Notes: generated by a model from the sequence alone, not told the origin. 64,000 nt of DNA from Beta vulgaris subsp. vulgaris (GCF_026745355.1 NC_079202.1:56274655-56338654), one strand, 5' to 3'; shown: positions 23,772 to 36,460, counted from the stretch's first letter. Numbers and translations: made by a program.

Positions 23772-24416
23772 TCCATTAAAAATACAATAAGTCGATAATT
23801 TTTTGAGAGGATAAATAGTTTTGGAGAGAAAACGAAAATTGGTATAGAAGAATTTTGATGAATGAAAAAAAAATACACACAAAGGGCTATTTTTTATAAG
23901 AATTTTGACAAAATAGTACAATTGGATGTTGGTTGAAGTTTTTGGCATTATTCTAGTTAAATAATCTATATATATCATATATAAAACTATTTATTTGGAA
24001 CTAGTACAATCTCAAATAAACTCTACATATATAGTAACATAATACGTTATGTTATGATTTTTTTTAATTAACATGAAACAAATAACTTATGCTATGATTC
24101 AATCTTCAATATGATTTCTATTTCGATTGATATGATTTTCTCACAACTTGATATGAATTCTGTTTCGATTGATTTGATTTTCTCACAACTTGATGTAATT
24201 ACCTCAACAAACGTTACCATTATAATAAGTCATATAATGAGGAATTTGACATAAGCAATTCATTACATTTACGAGTCATACAATATCACTATAAGACATA
24301 CAAACTTCATACGTAACACTACCAGCCCTGTTCTTAACATTTTATGGATCCTAGGCGAAGCGTGAAAAATAGGCCCTATACTGTTTTTATGATTGAATAT
24401 ATTTCAATATATGACG
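23772..24416. repeat. Direct repeat block, copy 1
   Basis: A noncoding block of about 645 bp that is repeated in the same orientation at 25332-26535. Shared landmarks include GATAATTTTTTGAGAGGATA, CATTGGATGTTGG-type sequence and the paired TTTTCTCACAACTTGAT units. The two copies differ by scattered substitutions and small indels, so they are old. Confidence 0.85.
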
Positions 24417-24499
24417 GAAAAAAATTGTGGTTGATTTGACAATAATTCAAATACATAAACACGGGTTCTTATCAATAATCAATTTTACTTTTCTTTGGG

Positions 24500-24690
24500 G
24501 GGGGGGGGGAACTGAATGGGACACACAAATCAATGCAACTTTTTGCTTTATGGCAGAGATCACATGTGCAATTTTGACAAACAAGAGTTGATTTAACAAT
24601 AATATGGATTTCAAACACACAAATAAGGATTGATTTAACAATAACATGAATTTCAATTGCACAAACATGAGTTTACTTTTTGGCTTAATA
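24500..24690. repeat. G-run and short tandem units
   Basis: A run of about 12 G at 24498-24509 is followed by about 50-bp units sharing TTGATTTAACAATAA and ATTTCAA...CACAAA, present two to three times. Noncoding. Confidence 0.6.
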
Positions 24691-24850
24691 TTATTTTAAT
24701 GCTTTCCACAATATTTTATTAGTATAAAGCTGTTAGAGGCCAGGGGTGCCCACAAAGGGCGTGTTTATCCCTCAGACCCTAACTCAACCTTCAGATTATG
24801 CCACATCAACTTTCCACTAACGTTTACATACCTTTTATTCTTCAGACTTA

Positions 24851-25202
24851 GGCTATGTTCAGTTCACCTTATTTTTGCTTATTTCAGATCTAATAAGATC
24901 AGATCAGAAAAAATAAGTTCAGATCAGATCAGTTCAGATCATGCTTATATTTAAAAATCATTATATCTTTCATTACATATTAGTAAAAATTATAATAATT
25001 GAATATTAATAAAGTATTCATTGAAACGAATCAAACAAGACCCTACATGACTATATTTTTTCTTATATATTGAGAAAAATCTAAAAGATAAGATCTTGTT
25101 ATCAGATCAGTTCAGATCAAATCAGATCAGATCAGAAAAAATAAGTTCAGATCAGATCAGATAAGTTCAGATCAGAAAATTTCAGGTAAACTAAACATAG
25201 CC
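24851..25202. mobile_element. GGCTATG-end MITE, copy 2 (PIF/Harbinger-like)
   Basis: Starts GGCTATGTTCAGTTCACC and ends as its near-complement (GTAAACTAAACATAGCC), flanked by TTA at 24848-24850 and 25203-25205. A 3-bp TWA duplication is diagnostic of PIF/Harbinger. Subterminal AGATC runs; shared core at 25020-25062. Confidence 0.9.
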
Positions 25203-25331
25203 TTACTTTTAGACTCATTCCAGTTTTACACTTTATCCCTCATACTTTCTCCATACTATCTACAAAAAGTTTAACATATTATGTTATATTTAATCTATTT
25301 TATGTTTTTTCTATAACGTTAATTACTTAAT

Positions 25332-26535
25332 TCCATTAAAAATATAGTACGTGGATAATTTTTTGAGAGGATAAAATAGTTTTGGAAAGAAAAAGAAAAT
25401 TTATATAGAATAATTTTTTATGAATGGAAAAAAATACACACAAAGGGTTATTTATAAGCATTTTGACAAAATAATACCATTGGATGTTGGTTGATATTCT
25501 TTTTGTATTATTCTAATTAAATAATCCATATATATATATAACATATATAAAACTATTTATTTGGAACTAGTACAATCTCAAATAAACTACACATAGTAAC
25601 ATAATATGTTACATTATGATTTTTCTTAATTAACATGAAATTAATAACTTATGCTATGATTCAATCTTTGATATAATTTATGTTCCGGTTGATATGACTT
25701 TCTCACAACTTGATATGAATTATGTTCCGGTTGATTTGATTTTCTCACAACTTTATGTGATTGCCTCAACAAACGTTACCATTACAATAAGTCATACTAG
25801 TGTTCTATAAGAGCATTGTCAATGGTGAACAAAAAGTTCACCAAATTTCCCTCCTTACTCATGTTTTGTTCATTTCATGAACAAAAATATCACTTTCATT
25901 CCACTCATAAACAAATAAATCATCACTATACCTCATTTCATTTTAAAAAAAAAATATTCTGAAATATGTTAATATGAGTATCATTTTATAGAGGGAAATA
26001 AATTATGAATTTTGGTATATATATATTTTTTTTATAAAGGAATTTTTCGGGATATTCCACGGAAATTTTCACAAAATTTCCAAAAGTTACCCAGGACATG
26101 TGGCAACTTGTCATTAACTTGTTTTGTGTAATTTAGGATGAACAATTTGTTCACATGGTGAACAATGAACAATTTGTTCATGTCATGAACAAATTATTAT
26201 CACCAATAGGAGAGGTGTTTTTTTTTTTGTTCACCCAAAAAAATTGCAATTTCATGAACAATTATGTCACCATTGGCATTGCTCTAAGCACGCACGGCGA
26301 TGCATTCGTCGATTGTTTGGATCTATACTTAATAAATTTCTTCAAAATATAATTATAGAGATAATGAGGAATTTGACATGAGCAATTCATTACATTTACG
26401 AGTCATACAATATCACTATAGGCATACAAACCTCATACGAAAGATTACAAGCCCCGTTCTTGACATTTTACGGGCTCTAGGCGAAGCTTAATATGCCATA
26501 TATTGTTTTTATGACTGAAAATATTTCAATAAATG
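25332..26535. repeat. Direct repeat block, copy 2, interrupted
   Basis: Matches 23772-24416, but 25797-26361 is extra. The uninterrupted first copy (GTCATA|TAATGAGG) shows the empty site. The extra segment contains the MITE at 25811-26284. Confidence 0.85.
25811..26284. mobile_element. GAGCATTG-end MITE (PIF/Harbinger-like)
   Basis: Ends GAGCATTGTCAATGGTGA and TCACCATTGGCATTGCTC (inverted, one mismatch each way), with TAA at 25808-25810 and 26285-26287. 474 bp, noncoding, with repeated TGAACAA motifs. Inserted in copy 2 of the direct repeat. Confidence 0.9.
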
Positions 26536-27190
26536 ACAAAAAAAATATTCAACATAACATGTCTTACTACATAGAAAAAAGAAGTTCTATAAAGTATTTG
26601 TCTAAAGTTATATCTTTCCATAAATCATTACTACTCCATAGACGCCCACAGGCCCACAAGTCTCCGTAGTTTCGTAGTGCATTTCATGTTAAATATCCTG
26701 ACTGTTAGCTTGGTTTGTAGATCACACATTGTAATACATTGAACTAGATTTCATACTCTTCCAATTCCATGACTTGAACCAGATAACATGTTCTAACGGC
26801 TCGTTTGGTTAGTGGTAATAATGTAATATCTTGAAAATTAAAACATGTTTAATAAAAAAATAATTACGATTAGGGATTAAAATTTTGTTTAGTAATAATT
26901 AGGCCTGTTTTTTCGGACTTATTTTCAATTCAGTTCAGTTTCTCTCAATTCAGTTCAATTTCTCTCTATAATTCAGTTTCTCTTAATCCAGTTCAATTCA
27001 GTTAATTTTCAATTTAGTTTAATTTAGTTTAATTCAATTTATCTCAATCCAAAAACGGAGCATTTATATCTATATAATCATATTACAAATCTTATATGGT
27101 TAAGCGAAAGTTTTTTTTACAAGAAACTAAACTAAAACGTAATTACTCTGGTTAGTGACGAATTAGTTAACAAAAGAAAAAAAGAAAAGA
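26536..27190. other. Spacer upstream of IPK1
   Basis: Contains a CAGTTCAATT-type repeat at about 26905-27060, related to the GGCCTGTTC MITE at 59379. The pyrimidine-rich stretch from 27200 may be the start of the IPK1 leader. Confidence 0.45.
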
Positions 27191-28185
27191 AGGCAAACCC
27201 AACAACACCACCGCCCATCATCTCCCTCTCTCCTTTCTTCTACCACAAGCTTGGAGCTTGTCTCCTACATAGCCATGCATTTCTTCTGCTTCTCTGCATT
27301 TTATTTCCATGTCTACCATAATTTGTTTGTTTAGGTAATTTAATTATAGTTTTGTGTTACTTTTTGCCCTTAATAATACATTTCTTATGCTTCTTCTCTG
27401 TTTTCTTCAAACGGGCAAGATAACTGTTGCTAACTTTTCTAACACCTGTTCTTTTTCGCGTAATTACGTTTTTGCCCTTGCTTTATAGACGAAATTACAA
27501 GTTTACCCCCGGTATATCGGACAATACTTCTTCAGAAGAAATGACCTCTCTTTCAAACTGGTATTCTTAAAAGCTGACTTAAACATTTTCAAAAGAAAAA
27601 AAGAAGATATTTTTCAATTCTCCATCTAAAAATAGCAGCATCCTTTCCTTTTCTTCTTTAAAATAATGCAAAGTGATCTTCAACTGCTGAATCTTTTGAA
27701 AATCTGACGCACTCTTTTCTTTTTGCTTCTTTATACAAGAGAATCACATGCAGATTACTTAATATTAGCGTGTTTAATACAACCAGAATAATTTCATATT
27801 CTGTCTTCATTTTCAATTCTCAATTTTGATTCACTTTTTTCTGCACTTCATTTTTTCTCTGCGAGAATTTTCAACTTCTTCAACCGAATTTTTTGATTCC
27901 TCGTAATTTTGCAGTTTTGGGTTTATTCAAAAGAATTCTTGCATTTTTCCTTAAATTTTGAAGTGAATCTAAAGGTCAGTTCAATTTATTTATTTTGAAA
28001 AAGTTCCTTTCATTTCGCTTTTTCGTATTATTTTGATCAGTGAATTTTAAATTGTGAACTACTATGTAATTGTGAATTGTGAATTTCTTAGAGATTGTTT
28101 CTTTAGTTTATTAGATTAGCAGAAATTAAATTGTGGTTGAATTTGTTTGAATTAGCAATTTATGAAAAATAATTATGAATTGCAG

Positions 28186-28480
28186 TGCTGAAAAGACTGA
28201 GAGAGACTGAGGAAGAGAGAGAGTGAGGAAGACGACAAGACGTCGACGGTCGACTGGAGTCTGGAGATTTACAGTCGTCGGAGCCGACGACGACGACCGG
28301 TGAGGAGCGAAGACAAGTCACGAACACTCGAAGTCTCGAATAGGAAGCGAAGAGTTGCGAGTCCTGCGACGGCCGACGGCTGAAGCGAAGCGAAACCGCG
28401 CACCGCCACCTACACCGCCGACGCGTCTCCGTCGTCGACTATCCGACTCGCCGGCCGCCATTACATTTTTCAGACAGTTT
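28186..28480 (+). other. Probable spliced 5' leader exon of IPK1, GC-rich
   Basis: A sharply GC- and CpG-rich island (many CGACGAC motifs), bounded by a good acceptor (AATTGCAG|TGCTG) and donor (CAGTTT|GTAAGT). It lies about 550 bp before the IPK1 start exon, which itself has an acceptor just before the ATG. The simplest reading is a noncoding leader exon. A piece of inserted DNA is the alternative. Confidence 0.5.
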
Positions 28481-28954
28481 GTAAGTTTTCTTAACTAACC
28501 CTAAGTTTTAGTTTTTTTAAAGGTAATATTTTATATTTACAATTTACATTGTTTGGTTGTGAATTATTGAATTATGATATTTGTGAAATGTTAATTTGTG
28601 ATTGTGGATTTATGGTTGTTGATTGATTTGTTGAATTGTTGTTGATTTGGAAATTGGAATTGGTCATGAACTCATGATTTAGGAAATTGTTAGTTTGTAA
28701 TTTGAAATTTCTAATTGGGAAACTATAAATATGAGTTGATTTATAATTGAAAAATTGAATAGTTTGGTTTGAAGAGGAATACTTTGATATGTAATTGATT
28801 AATGTTTATCAATTATAAATTGCTAATTAGTTTATTTTTTTTTTGTCATATTTCTCAGATGGTAAGACTACAAGTATTTTGGTATTTTCAATGTAAAATA
28901 TTAAGTATTAAACAACTTGTGTTGTATTTTTTTACATATTTTTTTTCCGAATGT

Positions 28955-29008
28955 TTGACGGTCGAATTTTGTCCCCCCACTCTGAAAATCCTGGCTCCGC
29001 CACTGGCT
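28955..29008. mobile_element. Terminal part of a CAGTGGCGGA-end element in the IPK1 leader intron
   Basis: The minus strand reads CAGTGGCGGAGCCAGGATTT, then TTCAGAGTGGGGGGAC, the same type of end as the hAT-like element at 46115-46826. Its other end was not found. The visible end lies 23 bp before the splice acceptor of the IPK1 start exon. Confidence 0.5.
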
Positions 29009-29032
29009 GAAATCTGTTGATTGTTTTGCAGA

Positions 29033-32000
29033 ATGGAGTTAATGTTGGAGGAGAAGGATGCAAGTGATTGGATTTATAGAGGAGAAGGAGCCGTTAATCT
29101 AGTTCTTGCCTACTCTGGATCTTCTCCTGCTTTTGTATGTTCTGAATTCTCATCGTCTTTCGTTATACACAAATTATTAGAATAGGCAGTCTAATTTTAA
29201 CACACGAATCCAAGGCTGAATTTTTCTAACAAGCCCATTTCATTTCACTCCAACCCAACACTATCCTAGTCATCCCTTTTCTTTTTTTTTCTTGATTATC
29301 GAACTACAATAGATAATTTCTAAAAACTGACTCGATAGTCTTACTAAAGAGATTAAACTAGTTACTAGATAAATTAAAGAATGTCATTACTGAATAGATT
29401 AAACTAATCATGAAATAGATTAACCTGATCCCTAAATAAATTAAACTAGTCACTATATTAAAAAAAAAAAGTTGGCATGTTCTCATCTTAATATTGGGTT
29501 TGGATCATGCCTAATTTTTAAGTTAAAATTAGGCAGTCTCTTACAAGACCAATTGTTCGTTATATTGGGAGCGATGCGAGTTAATATCCTAGATTAATGC
29601 AACAAACTATAACACAAATCTCCTTTTGTATATTCACCAACTATGATTGCATATTCAATGCATAGACTTTATACAAGTATATGGGTAGACTATATATTCA
29701 ACATTTGATTTTCGTGTGCATACGACTTTCTTTTTTGTTACAAGAAATGCCACTTGATATACTCTTGTGTTTATTAAGGATATGAATCGTATTGCATGAT
29801 GTTATAATGGGCATGCCATGTTTATGTTTGACTGAATTTTACAAAATCTCCAGCTTCTCTTAAACTGAAATTCTCTTATAGTGTTGTCATCTAGATGGTA
29901 TTGTAAAAGACTAACAGAAATTTATAAAAAATGTGCATTTAAATTTGTAAAAAACCAACCATGAGGAACAAAAACAAGGGAGGATTCCAATTAGGGATTT
30001 ATACTTGGGTGTGAAAGGATGAAGAACTTAAGAATAGAATATGTAATTGTCTAGGCTAATAAGAGCTACTCCGTACGACGTCCATATTTGATGAGTGATA
30101 TATCATCAATAAGGATGCAGACTAATGTAGCAATTGGATGAGTGAAGCAATATATATGTTATAATTTTTTTTTTTATTGTTTTTTCAAATATCTTCATCT
30201 AAAAAAAATACCTTCATCTATGTAATTTAAACTTTTTTTGTAGGTAGTCTTCACAATCCCTTTATACTTTAGTTTTTTTCCTTTTAAAAAATAAGCTAGT
30301 TATGCAAGAGATATCTTGCTTCTTTTTACTTCTGTCCTAGCTGGATAATTAGATGGGGAGAATAGCTCTGTACTATTCTGTCTATTCCCCACAAACTTTA
30401 CAATCCCAATCTTTTGTAAGTTCTTGAAAGTGCGTGCTGTACCCAATCTTAAATAGGGGTCTACTTGTATATATGAGCCCGCAAGATTTAGATCAGCTGA
30501 TGCAGTTGATTTTGCATGCTTTATGAACTTATATGAGTTTATTGATCAGTTTCCATGCTTGCACAGAGTGGAAAAATAATACGGGTGCAGAAGGCTTTGA
30601 GGAATGGGTCAAATTATGATACTGGAAGCTCTGTTGTGTCCAAGCATGAATGCATCGTTTGGAAAGATGATGGAGCTATTGTTACATCCCCAAACAGGGA
30701 AATTGCTGAACAGTTGTATGTAAAGTGTGTGATGATCCCACTGTTAGGATCTGAGTTTGTTGATCCTGGGGTATGTTGGTCACTTACAATTGTCTATGGC
30801 TTGTGTCTATGCTACCTGTTAGGGGTTTTTGTAACTTCAGTTTGTCTATGTCCTGTTTGTAGGCTCTCTTTTTTTCCACATTGCACTGTAACTAATGAAA
30901 TGTGCTTAAAATATGCCATTGCTAGCCGTATGCATGAATGTTAAGTATATATTCGTCATGATACTCTGCATATCTTAGAGTTAGACTTGCACGTGTTCTG
31001 AAGCATATTGAAAAGTAGGATTAGATTGGATAGGAGGAACTTTAGATGACCATAACCTGGAGAAAGGAAAGAAATTTGAAATGCTATTCTGTTTGTTATG
31101 GGACTCAAATTTACTAGCTCTGTAGAAAGTGCTCAAATTTACAAGCTCTGTAGAAAGTGCTCAAATTTAAATGGCCATATGTGAGTTCCTTTTTCCCTAA
31201 GTTGCTACAATTTTTATTAAAAATTATGGCCATTTGTGAACTATATAACAACATCAAATTTCCTTTTCCCATTAGATGTGGAGTGTGGTTTGATAATGTT
31301 ACTTTTATATCATCAAAAGTTATGCTCTTGGTCCACCATAGAGCCACCACAACGTATATTTGGGCATGACAAGTATCTCAATTTTCTGTTTTATTTGGAT
31401 TTCTAGAAGAAAAGTCTGGTAGTGCAGCATGTGCTTTAAATTTGCATCACTGATATTACTGCTCAGTCCTGATTGTAATTGACCCATTCACGATTCAGGA
31501 TATTAGATAATTATGGACATTCTAATGGCTCACATGATCTTGACTTCTGTCAAACTTTCAGGTACGAATTCTGGTCTCAAGGGAATTTTTGGAGTCGGTT
31601 GAAAGAAATGTTCTCTTCCAGCGCCCAGGTTGGAGAGTAAAAGCTGCCAGAGTTGATTCTTGTGCTGATTCTGTGCTGCTAATGTCAGATCATTCAGTAT
31701 ATCCAGATAGTAAGTAACAATAAGAAACATTAATGAATTTTTTATCATTTTGCTTCTCCATTTCATTCCTATTTATGCAATATAGACCTGAGTTTTCCAT
31801 ACTTTGTGTGACCAAACCTACAAAATCTGTCCATTGACTTCTAATATGATGGTATTTGTGTCTGATTCCATACTGGTAGTAGATACCATGATTTTTCACA
31901 CCCTATATCAAGTTGGTAATAGTCTGTTAGAGGAAGAAATATGATATGGTATGTTATTACTTAAGAAAAAGACGCATACATGTCATCCAAATATTGAATA

Positions 32001-34097
32001 TTTGCTTAACTAACATTGAAAAGATCTGGATACAGTATCAGAAAGACAATTTGAAGGCATTTGTGTGCTATAGCCTGCTAGGGTTTAGATATAATAATCC
32101 TTGTTTGTTGCTTCTTCTGATCTGGAAACAGTGTGATTCAACTTTAACTGATTTTATCATTTATAAATGCTCTGTGCCTACTTTTGGTAGAAAATAACAA
32201 GTGTTCAGCATGTACCTTGAAGAGAAGGGATTGATCATTGCCTTCGTTAATTTACAGTCTAAAGCGTTCTTGGTTCGTTATCTTGTAGGCACATTCAAAG
32301 GAGTACCGTGCATATCTGTGGAAATTAAGGTTGTTTTATTACCATATGTATGGCACATCCCCCCCGCCCTCTTTTATCGATAATTAATCCTCGATTGATA
32401 TATTAGTGAAACCTTGATTCTATCAGTCTTGTAATTACTCTTTTGTCCATACACAGCCCAAGTGTGGCTTTCTTCCATCTTCAAGCTTTATAGCTGATGA
32501 AACTTCCATCAAGAAGGATGTCACTCGTTTTAAAATGCACCAAGTTCTCAAGCTGCAACAACTTCAGGTAAGCCTTATTTGCTCCTTTGACTGTTTTTGT
32601 TCAAGGAAATATTGTCATATAATCAAGTTGTGATCATGTACCAACACATAGTAAAGCCGTTACTTTCCACCCATTTTAACTTTAATGTTGATTATCTGGC
32701 TTACACTTTCACTGAGACATGGTTCTGTATGTTTCTCAGGTACAACAGTTGAGCGAATATGATCCCTTGGATTTATACTCTGGATCAAGGGAACGGATAC
32801 ATAAAGCTCTCAAGGCTCTCTGTGCAACTCCACAGAATAATCTGCGTGTTTTTCTTAATGGTTCGCTAATATATGGGACAAACCTTGTTAAAGCTGAAGC
32901 ATTTGAAGATCACCTTAAATCTTTCATACACGGAGAAGATGGGTTGCGTACAAGTAGTTTTGTGCATCTTGTAATTGAAGCAATAGTTAAATTAGGTGTA
33001 CTTGATAGGCTACTTGAAGTCCAAAAGCTTGACAAATTTGATGTGGAAGGGGCGATTCATGCTTACTATGATGTTGTTTCAGAGCCCTGCAAGATATGTA
33101 GAGATTCTGGTGAATCTGGGAAATTAGAAAAATATAGCTCGTTGCATGCCATTTCTTTAGAGGAGAGTGTGAAGATTGTAAGGGACTACTTAATAGCTGC
33201 AACAGCTAAGGACTGTAGTCTAATGATTAGTTTCCGTCCAAGGGAAGATGATGATCCAGAATCCCACTATAGAACCATATGCCTAGAATCAACAAAGCAA
33301 AGGTTCGATGTCAAGGTAATGATTCCATTCTGGTTTACGCATATATATATATATATACTTCCTCCATTCTGTTTTAAACGAAACGTTTGCTTTTTCATGC
33401 AACTCAACGTGCTTCTTTAATCATTAATATATTTAGTTGTGCACACGTAAAAAATATAAAAAAGATAATTTGATAGTATGCATCGAGACGAATCTAACAA
33501 GATTCCACTTGACTATGTTTTTCTTTATATAATGGCGATAAATTGGAGTCAAAATTGATCAATAAATAGTGTCGTTTCACCCATGTTTCGTTTAAAACTA
33601 ACAGAGGAAGTACATATATTCAAGTTACACTAGTCGTATAATGTCACAGGAAAAGACCATACCTTATGAAGTTATGATCCAGTATTGAGTTGGGTTGAAT
33701 AAAAATGCTTAAGAAATTTGAGACATTTTGAAACACATATGATATGTTCTGTTGACAATATGAATATATATATAATTTATTTGTTCATTATAATTTATTT
33801 GCCTCCCTAGTTCCTTGTGATTTGTGATGTTCTAGCTTCATCCAAGAGTATGCTTGACACTTATCCTAGACTGTTTCGGCTAGTATGGACTCTTATTTTC
33901 ATTTTCTTTTTCATAGTCTCATGTATTTTGCTCTCTTTTAGGCATATTTTATCGACCTTGATATGAAGCCCCTGGAAAAGATGGAATTTTACTATGAGCT
34001 GGATCAGAAGATAGTTAAGTGTTACAAGCAGATGGTCAAAGTAGAGCGTGGTGCTGCAAAAACTGGAACCATTGAGGGGTATGAAACTGGATATTGA
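29033..34097 (+). CDS. IPK1: Inositol-pentakisphosphate 2-kinase (IPK1)
   Basis: Phosphorylates the 2-position of inositol pentakisphosphate to make phytate (InsP6), using ATP. Exons: 29033-29134, 30567-30770, 31562-31709, 32289-32329, 32457-32567, 32740-33315, 33942-34097. All introns are GT-AG and phases join to 445 aa, close to the 451 of the Arabidopsis enzyme. Visible motifs are the nucleotide loop YRGEGAVNLVL (15-25), VEIKPKCGFLP (162-172), RFKMHQ (189-194), FLNGSL, a zinc-site region HAYYD...PCKIC...SSLH, AATAKDCSLMISF, and FIDLDMKP (397-404) with the metal-binding Asp. An acceptor one base before the ATG implies a 5' UTR intron. The intron after exon 6 holds a MITE. An alternative splice near 34080 to 37206 would change only the last few residues. 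No disabling change is seen. Confidence 0.96.
29175..29565. mobile_element. MITE with (G)GCAGTCTAATTTTAAC ends, in IPK1 intron 1
   Basis: Ends GGCAGTCTAATTTTAAC and GTTAAAATTAGGCAGTCTC (inverted). The body carries AT-rich units (GATTAAACTAGTTACTAG-type) repeated several times. The reverse-complement relative is at 35603-35985. Confidence 0.7.
33358..33610. mobile_element. Stowaway-like MITE in IPK1 intron 6
   Basis: TA-flanked inverted ends CTTCCTCCATTCTGTTTTAA and TTAAAACTAACAGAGGAAG. It carries the shared core at 33481-33524. It starts 42 bp after the splice donor. Confidence 0.85.
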
Positions 34098-36119
34098 TAT
34101 TGAAAACGTCTTCTTCAAACATTTTGCTGAGTAAGGATTATGGTGGATTAGTTTTAATTGACACCACTGTATCCTTGCTCAACCTTCAAGAAAATGTTAT
34201 ATCTTAGGTATGCTCCTCATGTGTGTAAGTTCCATCTATATGTGCTACCTATGTGCTGAAATCTTTGCATGTTAGCTTAAGGACATTAGTTCGTTGTCAT
34301 TGTATGGAGTGTAAACTCTGTGGTAGGTGAACATATGGCTGTGGATCTCTGTCCTCACTGGCCTTAAGCAACTCTAGTGATTACGATGCTAATTGTTTCA
34401 CTGCTTTGTTATGATTCCATAGTTAACCGTTATTGTGAAGCATTAGCTTGACATTGCTATGTTGAGATTATAGTGGGAGGCAAGTGGATATGGAGTGATG
34501 GAGACTTCTTTTTCGGATGCAATGCAAATGATGCATCAACCACTTCAGTGCCTCCCTACTTGTTCAGTTATTCATATTGCTCGAACACTTGAACTGGTGG
34601 GCGCAAGATGAAATTGTGGATAGGAGTCCCTTAATCTTTAAGTATTTAGTTGATGAAATGTGTGGAAGTAGAGAATATCATTTAGCATAACTATCATGCT
34701 GGTACAGTGGTACTAGATGTAGTCCCTTAATCTTTAAGTATTTAGTTGATGAAATGTGTGTAGCTGTGTGCGTGAATTATTTTTGAGCTTGAAATTGGTC
34801 TTTTGATATTGGGGTATTTGTTGCTTTGGGGGTGATCTAAGGGCATTTCAGGAACACATCAAAAAAATAAGGTGCATCTTTTCTGTGAAAAAATAGTGAT
34901 ATTGGAATGAAAACCATTAGAGAACAGGTGATAATGATGCGAGTTGAGTTCGAGTTTGAGTTTGAGCTAGCTCGACTCCTTAGCATTTTGAGTCCAGTTT
35001 TAGTTGAGTTGAGCTCACTCGAGTCGAGTTTTGACCAAGCTTTGACCGAGTAGGTATAGAGTAGCTTGCATTGTCTTATGTTAAAAGTAACAATAAGGTA
35101 GAGAAATGTTGAATTTAAGTATTTTGCTATTGATAATTGGGTCTTCAAACTTCTCACGAGTTTTCGAATCGAGTATCGAGTTGCTCAACTCACCTCACCA
35201 ACGTCTCAAGTCGAGCTTACTCGAGTCGAGCTTTGATCGAGTTTTGACCGAATCGATTTCGAGTAGCTCGCGAGCTGTCTCATCTCATTGCCACCACTAA
35301 GAGAGCTATTGGATTGAAATATCTAACCTGATATGTACTCGTCTTTCCTAAGTTGTAAAGACTCTAGTCTCGTTTCAATTGATTTACTAGGTTGGTATGC
35401 ACTGTGAGCCTGTGATGATTCACACTTCCTCCGCTTGATAATAATTACAGCATCTACATTTTGGTATTGAATTGCACAATCTGTTACTGTATGTATATTG
35501 AAACAAAATCATCATTTGGGGTTTTTCATTTTATTAAGTTTTGCATGGCAAGAGTTAAAGAACATATGATTAGTGTGGAAGTGTATCTATTACTCGGTTG
35601 GTCCTGTAAGAGATGCCTAATTTTAACTAATATTACGCATGTCATAAGCCCAATATTAATAGGAGAATATGCCACATTTTCTAATATAGTAACTAGTTTA
35701 ATATATTTAGGGATCAGGTTAATCTATTTCGTGACCAATTCAATCTATTCAGTTTTGACATTTTCTAATTCATTTAGTGATTAGTTTAATTCGTTTGGTA
35801 AAACTATTGAGTTATTTTTTTTGAAAATATCTATTGTAGTTCGATAATCAAGAAAAAAAATAAGGAAGGAGAAGAGAAGGGGTGACTAGGATAGTGTTCT
35901 GTTAGAGTGAAATGAAATAGGTTTGTTAGAAAAATTCAGTCTTGAATTCGTCTAATTTTATGTTACAATTAGACCGCTTATTCAAAAAATTTATGATTTC
36001 TATATCTGTTTTTATCATTAATTTGTCAACATAATATCATTTTAATTTTTAGTGTTTGTTAGAGACACATAAGACAATGTACGGAACCAAGTTTTTAACA
36101 TATTCTGGGTAAATACTAA
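34098..36119. other. IPK1 3' flank and repeats
   Basis: Contains a direct repeat of about 40 bp (AGTCCCTTAATCTTTAAGTA..., 34624-34663 and 34721-34760). A GAGTTCGAGTTTGAG / GAGCTCACTCGAGTCGAG-rich block lies at about 34930-35280, and an inverted relative of the intron-1 MITE at about 35603-35985. No gene recognised. Confidence 0.5.
35603..35985. mobile_element. MITE, inverted relative of 29175-29565
   Basis: Reads as the reverse complement of the intron-1 MITE (CCTGTAAGAGATGCCTAATT at the left, ACAATTAGACCGC at the right; shared AACTACAATAGATA / TATCTATTGTAGTT). Diverged by many substitutions. Confidence 0.7.
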
Positions 36120-36460
36120 GGCTATGTTCAGTTCACCTTATTTTTGCTTATTTCAGATCTAATCAGATCAGATCAGATCAGAAAAAATAAGTTCAGATCA
36201 GATTAGTTCGGATCATGCTTATATTTAAAAATTATTATATCTTTCATTACATATTAGTAAAAATTATAATAATTGAATATTAATAAAGTACTCATTGAGA
36301 CGAATCAAACAAGACCCCACTGACTATATTTTTTCTTATATATTGAGAAAAATCTAAAAGATAAGATCTTGTAATCAGATCAGTTCAGATCAGATCAGAA
36401 AAAATAAGTTCAGATCAGATAAGTTCAGATCAGAAAATTTCAGGTGAACTAAACATAGCC
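36120..36460. mobile_element. GGCTATG-end MITE, copy 3 (PIF/Harbinger-like)
   Basis: Starts GGCTATGTTCAGTTCACC and ends GGTGAACTAAACATAGCC, flanked by TAA at 36117-36119 and 36461-36463. Shared core at 36294-36335; subterminal AGATC runs. Confidence 0.92.

Noticed and set aside
30771..30944. Extension of IPK1 exon 2 through the intron
   Set aside because: The frame stays open by chance, but GGG|GTATGT is a strong donor and the next exon matches the family sequence.
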